NCBI GenBank assembly: GCA_019671005.1
Contig: CM033724.1
Span: 21,367,786-21,431,785, forward strand
Reading direction: 5' to 3'
DNA length: 64,000 nt
DNA from: Hibiscus mutabilis
Taxonomy: Eukaryota > Streptophyta > Magnoliopsida > Malvales > Malvaceae
This document shows, piece after piece, positions 1 to 11,352 of the stretch. A model generated the notes under the pieces. It did not search any database. It was not told where the DNA came from and worked only from the letters and a program-made list of their open reading frames with translations. The translations under genes were made by a program, and so were the position numbers. Within the stretch, counting starts at the first letter, position 1. Every line of letters begins with the position of its first letter.

Positions 1-256
1 TATGTGTGCTGGAGAGAGTGTTGGGATCTTTTTTACACTATGTCAAATTTTTTAGTTATTCTAATTTAGGATTATTGAATGATTGACTATAAATTAGTGA
101 TTGAGATTAAAAGTGGGAAATGTGAAGATCTTTAAGCTAAATAAGAGAAAAGTATAATCTCAACTATTAATTTACATTCACCAAATAGTCGTGAATTAAT
201 GTAAAAGTTTGTGAGTTTTACATAGTGTAAATGGATCTTATCCCATATATATATAT
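1..256. repeat. Left arm of an inverted repeat split by copia-1
   Basis: AT-rich DNA with no coding signal. Bases about 152-241 are the reverse complement of about 5406-5496 on the far side of copia-1. Both contain the block around GTAAAACTCATAAACTTTTACAC. A related GGATC...TTACACTATG motif recurs at 23-44. This suggests a foldback MITE-like repeat, with copia-1 landing near its centre. The outer ends were not found because the window starts inside it. Confidence 0.55.
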
Positions 257-530
257 TGTTAAAAATAGCTGAATTTGATTAATAATTCATAGAAAAGTTA
301 CACTGGTATATATGCAACCAGTAGACATAACTTAGCGAACTTCTAAACTAGGTATATATACAAGCAGTAGACATAACTTAGGAAACTTCTAAACTAGGAA
401 ACTAATTGATTCTAGGGATGTTGACCTAAAACTAAAGCCTTAAAGTTAGGGATTACAAATAATAAGATATTTACATCATTTCTTAATTAATTTACGCAAT
501 CTTCCTAATTTAGGAAGCTGATTTCTGACA
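257..530 (-). repeat. copia-1 3' LTR (left)
   Basis: It matches 5178-5391 but is about 60 bp longer. A block containing CAGTAGACATAACTTAG and AACTTCTAAACTAGG is present twice in tandem here and once in the other LTR. The ends are TG...CA. Confidence 0.9.
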
Positions 531-541
531 TTCCCCCTCAA
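531..541 (-). other. Polypurine tract of copia-1
   Basis: On the minus strand it reads TTGAGGGGGAA, directly abutting the 3' LTR. This is the expected primer for plus-strand DNA synthesis. Confidence 0.85.
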
Positions 542-585
542 GCTGGCAAGTGGATATCATTCATTCTCAGCTTGCTTGCTAGTTT

Positions 586-2115
586 CTAGAAATACTTCCC
601 AAGTAATTCCTTGGTAAGTATATCTGCTAGTTGATCTTCAGTGGATACATAAGGAGTACAAATTAGGCCACTACCAAGCTTTTCTTTTATGAAATGTTTG
701 TCCACTTCAATGTGTTTCGTTCTTTCATGTTGAACCGGATTATGTGCAATGTTTATGGCAGATTTGTTATCACAATACAACTTCATTGGACCTTCCCACT
801 TAACCTTCAAATCCTCCAAAATTATTTTCAGCTATAATAATTCACAAACTCCAATTGACATTGCACTAAATTTAGCTTTTGCATTGGATCTAGCCACCAC
901 ATTCTATTTTTTGCTCCTCTATGTCACAAGATTTCCTCCTAGGAAAGTGCAGTAACCTGATGTTGATCTTCTATCAACTATGGACCCTGCATAATCTGCA
1001 TCAGTATATGCTTCCAAAGTCAGTTTTCCCCCTTTTTGAATAAAATTCCTCTGCTTGGTGTACCTTTGAGTATTGTAGGATTTGGTTCACAACCCTTAGA
1101 TGTTATTCTTTAGGATTGTGCATAAATTGACTTACAACACCAACTGCGATATCTGGTATGGTATGTGACAAATAGATAAGTCTTCTCACGAGCCTCTGAT
1201 AGAAGCTCCTATCAACTGTTGTATTCTCTACTGTATCTCCAAGTTCATGATTCACTTCTATTGGTGTTTCTGCTGGTTTGTATCCCAAGTTGCCAGTCTC
1301 TGTCAACAAATCTATGACATATTTTTGCTGAGATATAAAAATCCCTTCTTGAGAATGTGCTACTCCAATACCGAGAAAGTACTTTAGTCTGCCAAGCTCT
1401 TTGACTTCAAATTTCCTTACTAAGCACTTCTTTAAATTATCCATTCCTTCCAAATCATCCCCTGTAACTATAATGTTATCTACATAGACTAGTAAGGCTG
1501 TTACTCCCCCTGAAGGTGACTGTTTCATAAACAAAGTATGATCGCCTTGACTCTGTCTATATCCTTGTTTGAGCATTACTTTGGAAAACCTCCCAAACCA
1601 GGCTCTTGGCGACTGTTTTAGTCCATATAGTGTATTTTTTAGCCTGCACACTACCTGCCTAGCATTTGAGCTGAATCCAGGTGGGACATCCATATATACT
1701 TCCTCTTTAAGATCTCTATGTAAGAAGACGTTCTTAATGTCAAACTACTATAATTTCCATCCTCAATTGGCAGCCAATGACAAAAGTACTCTTACAGTGT
1801 GCATCTTTGCAACAGGAGCAAATGTCTCAAGGTAGTCTATCCCATAAGTTTGAGAGTACCCGTTAGCCACCAATCTTGTTTTGTACCTCTCTAAAAACCA
1901 TATGACTTGTACTTTACTGTAAACACCCATCTATATCCCACTGCTTTCTTCTCTTTTGGTAGTTTCACCAAGTCCCATGTCTTGTTCTTCTCAAGTGCTT
2001 TCATTTCAACCTGCATTGCACTTTTCCAATTCTCATCTTCTAATGCCTTGGATATATTTTTGGGAATGAAAATGGAATTTAGACTAGTAAGGAAGGTTTT
2101 GTGGTTATGGGACAA
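586..2115 (-). pseudogene. copia-1 reverse transcriptase and RNase H, broken
   Basis: Three separated open stretches cover this domain. 1891-2115 holds the RT N-terminus, with ALEDENWKSAMQVEM and a WVFTVKYK motif. 1103-1693 holds the RT palm, with DVPPGF, CRLKNTLYGLKQSPRAW and LGRLKYFLGI. 586-819 holds the RNase H C-terminus, with CDNKSAINIAHNPVQHERTKHIE and ADILTKEL. The catalytic YVDD box reads YVDN, so the second aspartate is lost. Frameshifts and stops separate the pieces. The family copies element RNA into DNA, but this copy should be inactive. Confidence 0.92.
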
Positions 2116-2570
2116 GTTTTTTTAAGACATGAATAGGTATAAAGGGTGTTTTGTGCATGCTCTAGTTCTTTTCTAATTGTAATAGGAAAGTCAAAATCTC
2201 TTTGATCAAAATTTTTAGTGGTATTATTTTGAATGGAAATAGGTTCATTAATTACCTCGGGTTGTATAGGAGAAGAGGAAGATTGAACATGCACTGGTGC
2301 CTTCTTGAATAAACCAGAGAAGGAAAAGTAGTGTCCTGAATCCCTTGCTAAGTTCTGGGTGTTTTTGGGCCAGTCTCCTCGGGTTGTATGGAAGTAGGCT
2401 GGACTGGATCATGTTGTTGGGCTGGCTAGTTGGTAGGAAGCTACTGTGTAGTTGGCTGGTTATTAGAAGCATTTGTTGGGGCTGAAGAAGTTGTGTAGTT
2501 GGCTGGTTATTAGAAGCATTTGTTGGGACTGGAAGGAGTTGTGTAGTTGGCTGGTTATTAGAAGAATTTG

Positions 2571-3620
2571 CTAGAAAATCAAGAAGAAAAAATCTTTATC
2601 CTTATCTTCTCTGAATAAAACCCCCCGAAGATAAGGACAATTAAAGTAGTTTTCTTCTTCTGCAAAAGTTACATTAGCAGAAACAAAGTGTTTTCTTGTG
2701 GGAGGATGGTAGCATTTGTACCCCTTTTGAGTGAAAGAATAGCCAACAAAAACGCATTTTACTGCCCTTGGATCAAGTTTCCCCCTATTTTGAGAATTAA
2801 TATAAACAAAGGCAACACAACCAAATATTTTGGGGTTAGGATTGTTTGAGGTATTAAAATTAGGGAAAATTTTTGTTAGAACTTGTATAGGGCTTTGAGA
2901 CTCAAGGATCTTGGTAGGTAGTCTATTTATCATATAGGTAGCAGTTAAGATAGCCTCCCCCCAATAGTGTTTAGGAACATTTTTCTAGAATAAAAGAGCC
3001 TTCGTGATGACAAGAATATGGCCGTTCTTTCTTTCGGCTATAGCATTTTATTGTGGTGATTGACACAGGAAGACTCATGTATGATGCCTTTTTCTCAAAA
3101 ATAAGGAGAAAAGACTTGATTGAAGTAATCTTTGGCATTATCGGACCTAAACCTCTTTATTTCAACCCCAAATTGGGTCTTAATCATGTTGTAAAAGCTT
3201 TAGAAGGTAGATCTCACATTAGATTTTTATTTTAGGAGAAATATCCAAGTCACTCGAGTACAATCATCAATAAAGGAGACAAACCATTGAGCCCCAGATA
3301 TGTTGGAAATAGTAGATAGCCCCCAAACATCACTGTCAATAAGAGAAAAAAACATTGGAGGTTCTTTTATTGCTCACTGAAAAAGATGTGCGTTTATGTT
3401 TTGCAAGTTCACAGATATCTCAATGAAAGTGTTCAACATTTAAAATTTTGAATAGAGAAGGAAACATAATCTTTAGAACGCTAAAAGATGGATGACCAAG
3501 GCGGAGATGATAGAGTCATATGTGGTCTTTATTGGTTTTAGATTCTGAGAGAAGAGATAATGGTGGGGAATTCAGAGCACTAACTTGTCCACCATGGTCT
3601 TCAACATAGTATAGTCCATT
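2571..3620 (-). pseudogene. copia-1 integrase, broken
   Basis: The open stretch 2571-2933 is the integrase C-terminal part, with MINRLPTK, FGCVAFVY, KCVFVGYS and QKGYKCYHP. Continuing upstream on the minus strand through stops and frameshifts, the catalytic core is recognisable: SDVWGLSTIS, FIDDCTRVTW, FRSDNAKDYF, and AERKNGH near 3030. These correspond to the D, D and E regions of the rve domain. It once inserted the element's cDNA and is inactive now. Confidence 0.85.
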
Positions 3621-3640
3621 TATTTCTTTAGCATGTCCAA

Positions 3641-3945
3641 TCATCTTTCCCGTACCCTGTTCCTGAAAAAAAGATCGAGTAGGATAAAAGAGTACACTAC
3701 AATTAGTGTCTTTGGTGATTTTTTGGATGGAAAAAAGATTAGTAAATAATTTTGGTACATGAAGGACATTTTTAGGGTGAGTGTTTTACTTACAAAAATA
3801 TCTCTCTGATCAGCCACTGTAATTATATAACCATCTGCAACTGTTATTTTTCTATTACTAGGATAGGGTGTATAGGTGTTAAATCTATGAGAGGAGTTTG
3901 TCATGTGGTTTGTAGCCCCTGAGTCTATTACCCAGGAACTTTAGT
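3641..3945 (-). pseudogene. copia-1 aspartic protease region
   Basis: The minus strand reads WVIDSGATNHMTNSSHRF, then NTYTPYPSNRKITVADG. The catalytic D-S-G-A is at 3914-3925 and still intact. The remaining frame drifts (FFPSKKSPK, then RNRVRER) where family members have a longer GAG-pre-integrase segment. The protease would cleave the polyprotein, but none can be made from this fragmented frame. Confidence 0.85.
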
Positions 3946-4194
3946 TGAGTATACCCGATGCATTAGAGTTTTAGGAAGAGGATATACCTGAGAATGCCAA
4001 AGTACAAGTACCCGTTGAAGAAGGCTTCTCCATTGACCCAGTAGATTTTTTCAGTTTCTCAATTTCTTCTCTGTTGAATTCAACAAGTGATTTTTGAGGG
4101 TTTTCTCTAGCTAGTTGTTTTTCCGTATACACTCGTCCTTGCCCCTTTGATTGTCCACCTAAAAACTTCTATTTACTATATGTGGTTTTTCGTG

Positions 4195-5070
4195 GAGTTT
4201 CCAGCACTTTTCTTTAGTGTGACGAGGTTTCTTGCAATAGGTGCACCATAAGGAGTCCCTATTGGTTGGTATTGTTTGTTATTTTTGTCTACTATCTTCA
4301 TTACTCGAATGTTCTAGGCCAGATCTCCTCTCAGTTATAGCTTTCGTGACCAAGGCTGAACTATCTACTTGATTACTCTCAATCATAACCCCTCTTCTTC
4401 CTTCCTCAACATGAACAATTGCAATTACTTCATTAGTAAGGGAAGATCCTCTTTTCCAAGTATTTGGACTCTTACTACATCAAATTCAACATTTAGTCTA
4501 GCCAAAAAGTCATAGATTCGATCTTTTTTGACAAACCTTTTTAGAAGTGTCACGGCTTCACTACATCTCATCTGAATACACTAGTAGTGATCTATTTCTT
4601 TCCAAAGACTCTGCAGCAAGTTAGAATATTCTGTGATCGATTTGCATCCCTACTTGGCAGATGAAATCTTAGTCTTGATTTCATAGATTTAGGTAGCATC
4701 TCTGACTTTTGAATAAGTCTACTTCACAATTTCCCATATTTCTTGGGTTGTATTGAGGAACATGCACGTATCACTAATTTCTAGCATCATGGAGTTCTAT
4801 AACCAAGACATAACCATTGAATCTTGTTCATCCCACGCAACAAACTTAGGGTCCCCTTACTTAGGTCCAGTTCCAAGTAGGTGACTCAACTTTCCTCTCC
4901 CTTTAAGAATGTACGAACCAGTTGAGACCACTTTAGGTAATTCTTCACATTTAATCTGTAGGTTGGTTGGATGTTCTGGAGATCACTTTTTGGGTTTGAG
5001 TGGTTCCCTTCACTCAGTAAGACTTGTGAAGTAGCCTCAGTGTTGCTGGTTTCAACGCTTCATCCATGTC
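4195..5070 (-). pseudogene. copia-1 gag with CCHC zinc knuckle
   Basis: No long frame survives. Translating the minus strand through stops still gives a clear UBN2-type copia gag: NYLKWSQLVRTFLKGRGKL, AWDEQDSMVMSWL, ISDTCMFL, KDRIYDFLARLN and VRVQILGKEDLP. The nucleocapsid knuckle CTYCKKPRHTKEKC (CX2CX4HX4C) lies at 4204-4245. At least eight in-frame stops are visible. The product would have packaged element RNA. Confidence 0.85.
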
Positions 5071-5165
5071 GTTGTTGGATTAACACTACACTTTATGAGA
5101 GAGGGGATTGGGAAAGATAAGAGGTTGCCAAAAAAAATGAAAGATCCCAGAAATGAGCTAGAAAG

Positions 5166-5177
5166 GCTCTGATACCA
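5166..5177 (-). other. Primer-binding site of copia-1 (tRNA-iMet)
   Basis: On the minus strand it reads TGGTATCAGAGC, complementary to the 3' end of plant initiator tRNA-Met. It directly follows the 5' LTR and fixes the element's orientation. Confidence 0.92.
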
Positions 5178-5391
5178 TGTTAAAAATGGCTGAATTTGAT
5201 TAATAATTCATAGAAAAGTTATACTGTTATATATATACAAGCAGTAGACATAACTTAGGAAACTAACTGATTCTAGGGATGTTGACCCAAAACTAAAGCC
5301 TTAAAGTTAGGGATTGCAGATACTAAGATATTTACAGTATTTCCTAATTAATTTACACAATCTTCCTAATTTAGGAAGCTGATTTGTAACA
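5178..5391 (-). repeat. copia-1 5' LTR (right)
   Basis: 214 bp, TGTTAAAAATGG...TTTGTAACA, matching 257-530 without that copy's internal duplication. The TSD TATAT follows. Confidence 0.92.
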
Positions 5392-5630
5392 TATATATAT
5401 ATATAGCGTTAGAATCCCCTTACATTGTGTAAAACTCATAAACTTTTACACTAATTCATGATTATTGGATGATGGTAATAAATGGCTATGATTATACACC
5501 TTTTTTGGAACGTTGGATGACGGTAATATGGTTAAGATCCACTTATACTATGTAAAACTCAATTAGTTTTACACTAAATTATGATCATTTGTGAGTGAAA
5601 TGGATTGATAAGATTATATGGGTAGTTCTA
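5392..5630. repeat. Right arm of the repeat split by copia-1
   Basis: Bases 5406-5496 are the inverted counterpart of 152-241. A second related block follows at about 5534-5585 (AAGATCCACTTATACTATG). AT-rich with no coding signal. Confidence 0.5.
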
Positions 5631-5980
5631 GGGTAAGGCACCCTTAGGGTGCAACTAAAATGAGGCGGATCTACACAAATTCTTACACAATTGGTAATAA
5701 TTTGTGTAGTTACACAAATTCTTACCATCTGGGTAAGAATTTAGGTTATGATATAAGAATTTGTGTAGTTACACAAATTATTACCTAAGGCAAAATCTAC
5801 ACAAATTCTTACCCAGTTGATAAGAATTTATGTAGTTACACAAATTCTTACCCAATTAGTAAGAATTTTAGTTCTACCTAAATTATTACACAATCCTACT
5901 TAAATTCTTACCATTTTAGTAAGAATTTATGTAGGGCCGTATTTTAGCCTCACCCTATGGTGCCTCACCTTAGCATTTCC
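5631..5980. repeat. Palindromic MITE-like element
   Basis: The left end GGGTAAGGCACCCTTAGGGTG pairs with the inverted right end near 5950-5975 (CACCCTATGGTGCCTCACC). Between them lies a string of short palindromes built from TACACAAATTCTTAC and GTAAGAATTTGTGTA, repeated about five times. No transposase is present and the TSD is unclear. It would fold into a long branched hairpin. Confidence 0.6.
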
Positions 5981-6778
5981 TAGATTGTACACTTCCCTCA
6001 TTTTCCCCTTAAAATTTCTCATTTTAAATTTTAATTGTATCCATCTATTACATTTATCTAATGAGCCCAAATTAGTCTAAAACTAATTGAATTTTGCTTG
6101 ACCTAAGTGCATTTTCTCTTATTTATATTGAACATTTCTAGCAAGAAAATCTTTTTTCCCAACAAAACCTTAAATTCCCAACTTTGTTGTTGCTTTGCAA
6201 AGATGAGTTTTGAAACGAGTAAATCCCAAGACGCATGCGTCCCATATGCAACTGGCGCAACTCTTACACTCTAGACGGTTCTTCATATCCTTTCTTAACA
6301 CTGAGTTTAATCGTAGGTGTTTGATTGGGTCCAAAGGGACCGACTCCGTTCAAGGGTTGCCTGATTCAAGTTCGATACGATTCTAGATGGTCTGTCACCA
6401 TCCAATCATGATGCAACATAGGATGTTTGATGTCTGACCTCTATCTAATTTGAACACGAAAGAATATCTTGGCAGCACTTTTGAGCTAGTATCTAAAATA
6501 AACGCCTCAGTCCTCACACCAAGTGCCTAGTGTTACTTGCTTAGTCTCGGATGAAGTTATGAGCTTTTCGTTTAGGGCTGCTCAAGTACTTAGCATACCA
6601 CAAGTTCAGTTTTGGATTGTCTCAGCTTGTAGTTTTTAACGTCACATCTATAAAATTTGTCTAAAAAACTAGACTCTTATGGTGTCATATGATACATTTC
6701 CCAGCGATGGAACTCATGAAAAATCTACTATAATAATATGCGAGGAAAGGAAAAAAGATAACATAGGGTTGCAGAAAG
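5981..6778. other. Unassigned intergenic DNA
   Basis: About 0.8 kb with no convincing frame, RNA gene or recognisable terminal repeat. Less AT-rich than its surroundings between 6180 and 6560. Confidence 0.4.
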
Positions 6779-8241
6779 TGTTGGGAATATGGAAGTAAAA
6801 TAACACAGTCTCGTAGAGAGGAAGAAAATATAACAATGCGCTTTGAAACAGTGGCAGATCCATAAATATTTTAAAAGGTGGGCAACACATATATTAACAT
6901 CATGTTTGAATCGGTTCATTTATTATTTAATGGGTTAGGGCTTGGTCCTTTTAGCTTTCTCTAACATGTTCGTTTAACGTATGTGAACATAAGTGATTAG
7001 GTGTTAATAAGTTAACAATGCTTATTTACGTGTAAATAAGTTATCAATGCAAACATTAGTGAATCGAAAAACAACGGTGTAAAAAACTTGTCCACCGTAA
7101 CTATATGGTGGATCCACCATTGTGGCTAAAACGTATATAATTTAAGGTTTGTCTAAAAAGTAGAAAACAATGTCTTATGTTACAACTTACAGAGACGAAC
7201 CTATATAACATCTTTACGACATAGATAATTTTATGCAAATATTTGCTTCCCTCCATGTGGTGGGGATTGAGTACAATCATGTATAACAAAGGGGAGGAAA
7301 ACATATCATTCACACTAGCCAAAGTTATATTTCTACTTCTACCCTCAATTACTTTAATCTCTAACTCAAAACTCAAAGTTAGAAAAGGAAAAGGAAAAAA
7401 CATAAACTAACTAAATATTTAATTATTCTATCCCTATTTGTATTGCTACAGTTGTAAGAGAAAGAACAAAAAGTCTTGAACTATTGAAATCTTATAGAAC
7501 AAAATTTAAATAATAATTGAAATATACTTTTATATATTAAATAAATAAAGAGTTTAATAAACAACTACATAGCTCCAATCTTGAGAGATTTGAGAGTCTT
7601 GAACTTTGAAAATTGAGAATTTTGTGTTTGAGGAAGAAAAAACGTCAAAAGTAGAAGCAGAAGTCGTAGAACCTATAGAATTTTTTTGTGAGATTCCCTC
7701 TTCTCTTGTTAATGGTTATTATTTTTCGTGCTTTTATGTAGGGCTGCCAATGAATTGTTTGTGGTCTCCTAAAAAATAATAAGTTACTACTTATGGACAT
7801 CTTTAGTTGGTATTTTATTATAATTTATACGTGAGTAGGGACAAATAATTTTTCAGTGTGGGCATATATAAAAATTTATAAAATTTCAGGGTGGGCAGAA
7901 ATAAAATTTTAGGGTACTCACTTTTAATAAAATAAATAACTAATCGGAGAAAATTCAAATTCCAGGGTGGGCATATGCCCACCCTTACCGTAGTTTGGAT
8001 CCGCAAATGCTTTGAAATACACTTACAAATTACTTAAAATATAATGCTTTGCTTCATCATTTACAATCCTTTATATATGGATTGTAAGTGACTATTTGAA
8101 TGATCACATCTCTTCATTTACATCTATTCATCATGAATAGTTACATCCATTCATTAATATATGGTTCAAAAGAGTTACACCTAATCACAAAAGGTTCATG
8201 AAGAGTCACACTAATCATAAATGTTCAAATTATAGTATTCA
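6779..8241 (-). repeat. copia-2 3' LTR (left), split by hAT-1
   Basis: 6779-6848 plus 8010-8241 together match 11353-11640 (TAGAGAGGAAGAAAATATAA, GATCACATCTCTTCA, GAATAGTTACATCCATTC). The 1161 bp between them is hAT-1. Confidence 0.85.
6849..8009. mobile_element. Non-autonomous hAT transposon (hAT-1)
   Basis: A perfect 8 bp duplication CTTTGAAA (6841-6848 and 8010-8017) flanks imperfect terminal inverted repeats. The left end is CAGTGGCAGATCC and the right end, inverted, is CATTTGCGGATCC. An 8 bp TSD and a CAGTGGC-like terminus are hAT traits. No transposase frame is present, so it is a 1161 bp non-autonomous copy. It inserted after copia-2. It is similar along most of its length to hAT-2 at 11674-16874. 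Confidence 0.87.
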
Positions 8242-9910
8242 AACTTTTCTTGATCATGCCAAAATTTTCACGCATTCTTCGAAAATCTTCAAACTTCAAA
8301 GGTTTTGTAAAAATATATGCAACTTGAGCTCCACTTCCTTCTTGGCAATATGTTCTCTAATAAAATAATATCTGGTGTCAATATATTTGCTTCAATCATA
8401 GAGCACCGAATTCTTTGCAAGTGCTTGTGTAGACATGTTATAAATGCAAAATTTAATAGGTCTTTATTGTGGCAAGTGAAGTTCTTTCACTAATCTTTTA
8501 AGCCAAATGACATGACAAGTACAAGAAGTTGCTGCCACATATTATGCCTCACATATGGAAAAATTCAAAATGGGTTTCTTTTTTTGAACTCCAAGAGATG
8601 CAACAATCTACCAAGAAAAATACAATTCCAAAGGTGTTTTTTCTATCATCAATGTCTCCGGCAAAATCACTATCGCAAAATTGCATGAGCTAAAAGTCAT
8701 GAGAAGATGAGTAGAATAACCCAAAGTCAATAGTACCTTTTAGGTAGTGAAGAATCCTTTTAGCATCCTTCATGTGAGTTGATGTAGGAGCTTCCATGTA
8801 GCAACTCACAACACCAACATCCTATAAGATATTAGGTCTTTTACAAGTCAAGTATCTCAAACTTCCCATAATACTTTTGAAAATAGTTGGATCTTCTTTT
8901 ATTCCATCATTGAACTTTGACAACTTTACTTCACATTTCATTAGAGTATCAACAGGATTGTAGTCGAGCATTTTGAATTTCTTCAACACTTTTTTTGCAT
9001 AATTCTTTTGTGAGATGAATATTCTATCCTTAGATTGTTCCACTTCTAGGCCCAAAGAATAATACATTAAACCCACATCAGTCATCTCAAAAACAAGTGA
9101 CATATCCTTCTTGAATTCTTCAATTAAATTGGGATTGCTACTTGTAAAAATCAAATCATCCACATACAGATAAACTACGAAGGTATCCCCACCATCTTTT
9201 ATTTTAATATAGAGTGCATGTTCATGTATGCAACGATCAAAACCATATCTTGAAAATACTTGTCGATGTGGTTGTACCATGCACGAGATGCTTGTTTCAA
9301 CCTATATAATGCCTTTTTCAGCCTTAGACATTTATCTTCTTGCCCTTTGACTTTGTATCCAATGGGTTGTTTGATATAAACTTCCTCTTCTAAGAAACCA
9401 TTAAGAAATGATTATTTCACATCAAGTTAATGGATTTTCCACTTCTTTTGTGCCTCTAGAGAAATAATCAATAGAATGGTTTCAATTCGAGCAACTAGTG
9501 TAAAGATTTTATCATAATCGACCCCATGCTTTTGCTTATATCCTTTATCAACAAGTCTTGCTTTTTATCTCATCACTTCTCTACTTGCATTCTTCTTTTT
9601 CTTGAAAATCCACTTGACCCCAATAGCTTCATGACCTTTTGAAAGTTCTGATAACTCCCAAGTGTTGTTCTTCTCAATTGATTTTATTTCTTCACCCATG
9701 TCTTGTTTCCAACTCCCATCTTTCACAGCATCACCGAAGTTAAATGGCTCACTATCTACAAATAGACAAAACAAGTTATTGATAGCTTCAGTAGAGCAAT
9801 ACAAATCTCTGACACTTCTAAATTTGTGTGGTTTTTCACTTGAGCTTTCTTTGAAAGTTTCTTCATGGATTGGAGCAGGTGAAGGCGAAGAGTCATGTCT
9901 TGCGGAGGGT
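8242..9910 (-). pseudogene. copia-2 reverse transcriptase and RNase H, broken
   Basis: 8822-9280 is a clean RT palm segment with the catalytic YVDD intact (VVYLYVDDLIFTSSN), followed by FISQKNYAKKVLKKFKM and GSLRYLTCKRPN. 9565-9850 encodes the RT N-terminus (DGSWKQDMGEEIKSIEKNNTW, VKWIFKKK). From 8242 to 8800 the RNase H end can be read through stops, with KYIDTRYYFIREHIAKKEVE. The RT pieces lie in different frames, so no full enzyme can be made. Confidence 0.9.
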
Positions 9911-10240
9911 TCACAACTTGCAGTGGAGTGACATCTCGTTCTTTTGCAAAATATGAAATAAATCATAGCATTGTTCTTCTTGTACTTCCCAATTCCAACT
10001 TGCTTGTTCATCGAACTCAACGTCACAACTTATAATAATTCTTTCGTTGCTTGGATTGTACAACTTGTAGCCTTTGGAGTTTGAATCACAACCAATAAAA
10101 ATATATTTAGAACTTGGATCATCAAACTTTAACCTACCTTGTTCGGATATATGTTCATAAACAATGCTACCAAAGACTCGAATATGTCTTACACTTGGCT
10201 TTCTTCCGGTCCAAGCTTCTTGAGGAGTTACATCATCCAC
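9911..10240 (-). pseudogene. copia-2 integrase C-terminal fragment
   Basis: An open stretch reads DDVTPQEAWTGRKPSV, RVFGSIVYEHI, KYIFIGCDSNSKGYKLYNP and IISCDVEFDE. This is the end of a copia integrase. The zinc-binding and catalytic D,D,E regions are missing. Just upstream the sequence jumps to a protease motif, marking an internal deletion. Confidence 0.88.
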
Positions 10241-10619
10241 AAATGCCTCTTTGTTTCCAGTATGTGATTGTTTGCTCCATTGTTAAGGTACCATATGCTT
10301 GCATTATTGTTCTCTCCATTCTTGAGTGCTAGTAACAATGTTGGCTCTTCAACAACTTGTTGATATTCAATGAGGTTGACCCTCTCCTCATTTCTGCTTT
10401 CATTTTGGCATTCCCAAGAAAAATGACCAATTTTCTAACAATTATAACATTCAATATTGGACTGGTCATACCTTCTTTCATTTGATCTTTGATAATGAAA
10501 TCTTCCTCTTTCCCTCGATCTTTCTTGGTTTCTTGATGACGAGCATACATCATTGTTTGTATGATCTTCACAACCATTTCTTCCACATCCTCGTTGGCCA
10601 TAACCTTGACCTCATCCAC
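10241..10619 (-). pseudogene. copia-2 protease motif and gag zinc knuckle remnants
   Basis: Close to 10280 the minus strand reads WYLNNGANNH, a copia protease motif in which the usual D of D-S/T-G-A has become N. At 10408-10449 the nucleocapsid knuckle reads C-Y-N-C-stop-K-I-G-H-F-S-W-E-C, with an in-frame TAG at 10435-10437. The protease motif runs almost directly into the integrase end, so roughly a kilobase has been lost. Confidence 0.75.
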
Positions 10620-10731
10620 GTCCTCATCCTTTTTGGTTCTTTTCTTCTCGATTATTTTTCAAAGACACCTTAGCTTTGAAGGCTTGTTCAATGGACTCAT
10701 CTTGTCTCCTATTGAATCTGTCTTCTTGAAC

Positions 10732-11316
10732 TTAGAAATCACCCATAACTTGTCTAATAGTCATAGAGTCTAAATCTTTTGATTCAATAACACAAACCAT
10801 ATAATCAAACATTAATGCCAAAGTACGAATGATTTTTTCAATCAAACGAACATCTTCTAAATTTTCACAATATCTCTTCATTTGGTTAATAATACACACT
10901 ACCCTTGAGTAATAATCCAAAATTGACTCAAATTTCTTCATCCGCAAGGTTTCAATTTCACCTCGAAATACTTGTAGTTGAACTTTTTTTACTTTATCAA
11001 CTCTTTGGAGAGAATCTTGCAAAATCTCAGATGCTTCCTTTGCGGTGTTGCCATTTTCTACTTTTACAAATATCGAATCATATAAACATTGGTGGATGAG
11101 GGTGAGACCTTGTTGATCCTTTATCCTTCTTTTCGTCAAAGACTCATTTTGTTGTTGTGACAATGACGCCTCATCTTGAGGAGACTCATAACCTTTTTGA
11201 GTGATCTTCCAACCATCTTGTGCCTCAAGTAAAGTCTTCATACTGAGACACCAATTTTTATAATTGTTTTTTATAAGACGAGAAGATTGAAATAGAAACA
11301 TAACATTGTTGGCCAT
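10732..11316 (-). CDS. copia-2 gag, N-terminal open frame
   Basis: A 194-codon open frame starts MANNVMFLFQSSRLIKNNY and has the UBN2/copia gag pattern: NYKNWCLSMKTLLEAQD, WKITQKGYE, LIHQCLYDSIF, ASEILQDSLQ and KKVQLQVFRGEIETLRMK. It starts just inside the 5' LTR, 22 bp from the primer site, as expected for gag. Family gag proteins coat the RNA in cytoplasmic particles. The frame ends before the zinc knuckle, which lies downstream in another frame with a stop, so this is a truncated gag of a defective element. Confidence 0.85.
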   Translation of the reverse strand: MANNVMFLFQSSRLIKNNYKNWCLSMKTLLEAQDGWKITQKGYESPQDEASLSQQQNESLTKRRIKDQQGLTLIHQCLYDSIFVKVENGNTAKEASEILQDSLQRVDKVKKVQLQVFRGEIETLRMKKFESILDYYSRVVCIINQMKRYCENLEDVRLIEKIIRTLALMFDYMVCVIESKDLDSMTIRQVMGDF

Positions 11317-11337
11317 CTTCTTTTACTGTATAACTAA

Positions 11338-11349
11338 GCTCTGATATCA
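11338..11349 (-). other. Primer-binding site of copia-2
   Basis: On the minus strand it reads TGATATCAGAGC, one base from the initiator-Met site TGGTATCAGAGC. It lies three bases from the right LTR. Confidence 0.85.
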
Positions 11350-11352
11350 TTT

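Larger units (their letters stand above)
257..5391 (-). mobile_element. Ty1/copia LTR retrotransposon (copia-1), full length but decayed
   Basis: The element has two LTRs beginning TGTTAAAAAT and ending in CA, flanked by the 5 bp duplication TATAT (252-256 and 5392-5396). It reads on the minus strand. The primer-binding site lies beside the right LTR and a polypurine tract beside the left LTR. Domains in minus-strand order are gag with a CCHC knuckle, aspartic protease, integrase, reverse transcriptase and RNase H. This is the copia order, with integrase before RT. Stops and frameshifts interrupt every domain, so it is not autonomous now. The LTRs are of unequal length, 274 and 214 bp. Confidence 0.93.
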
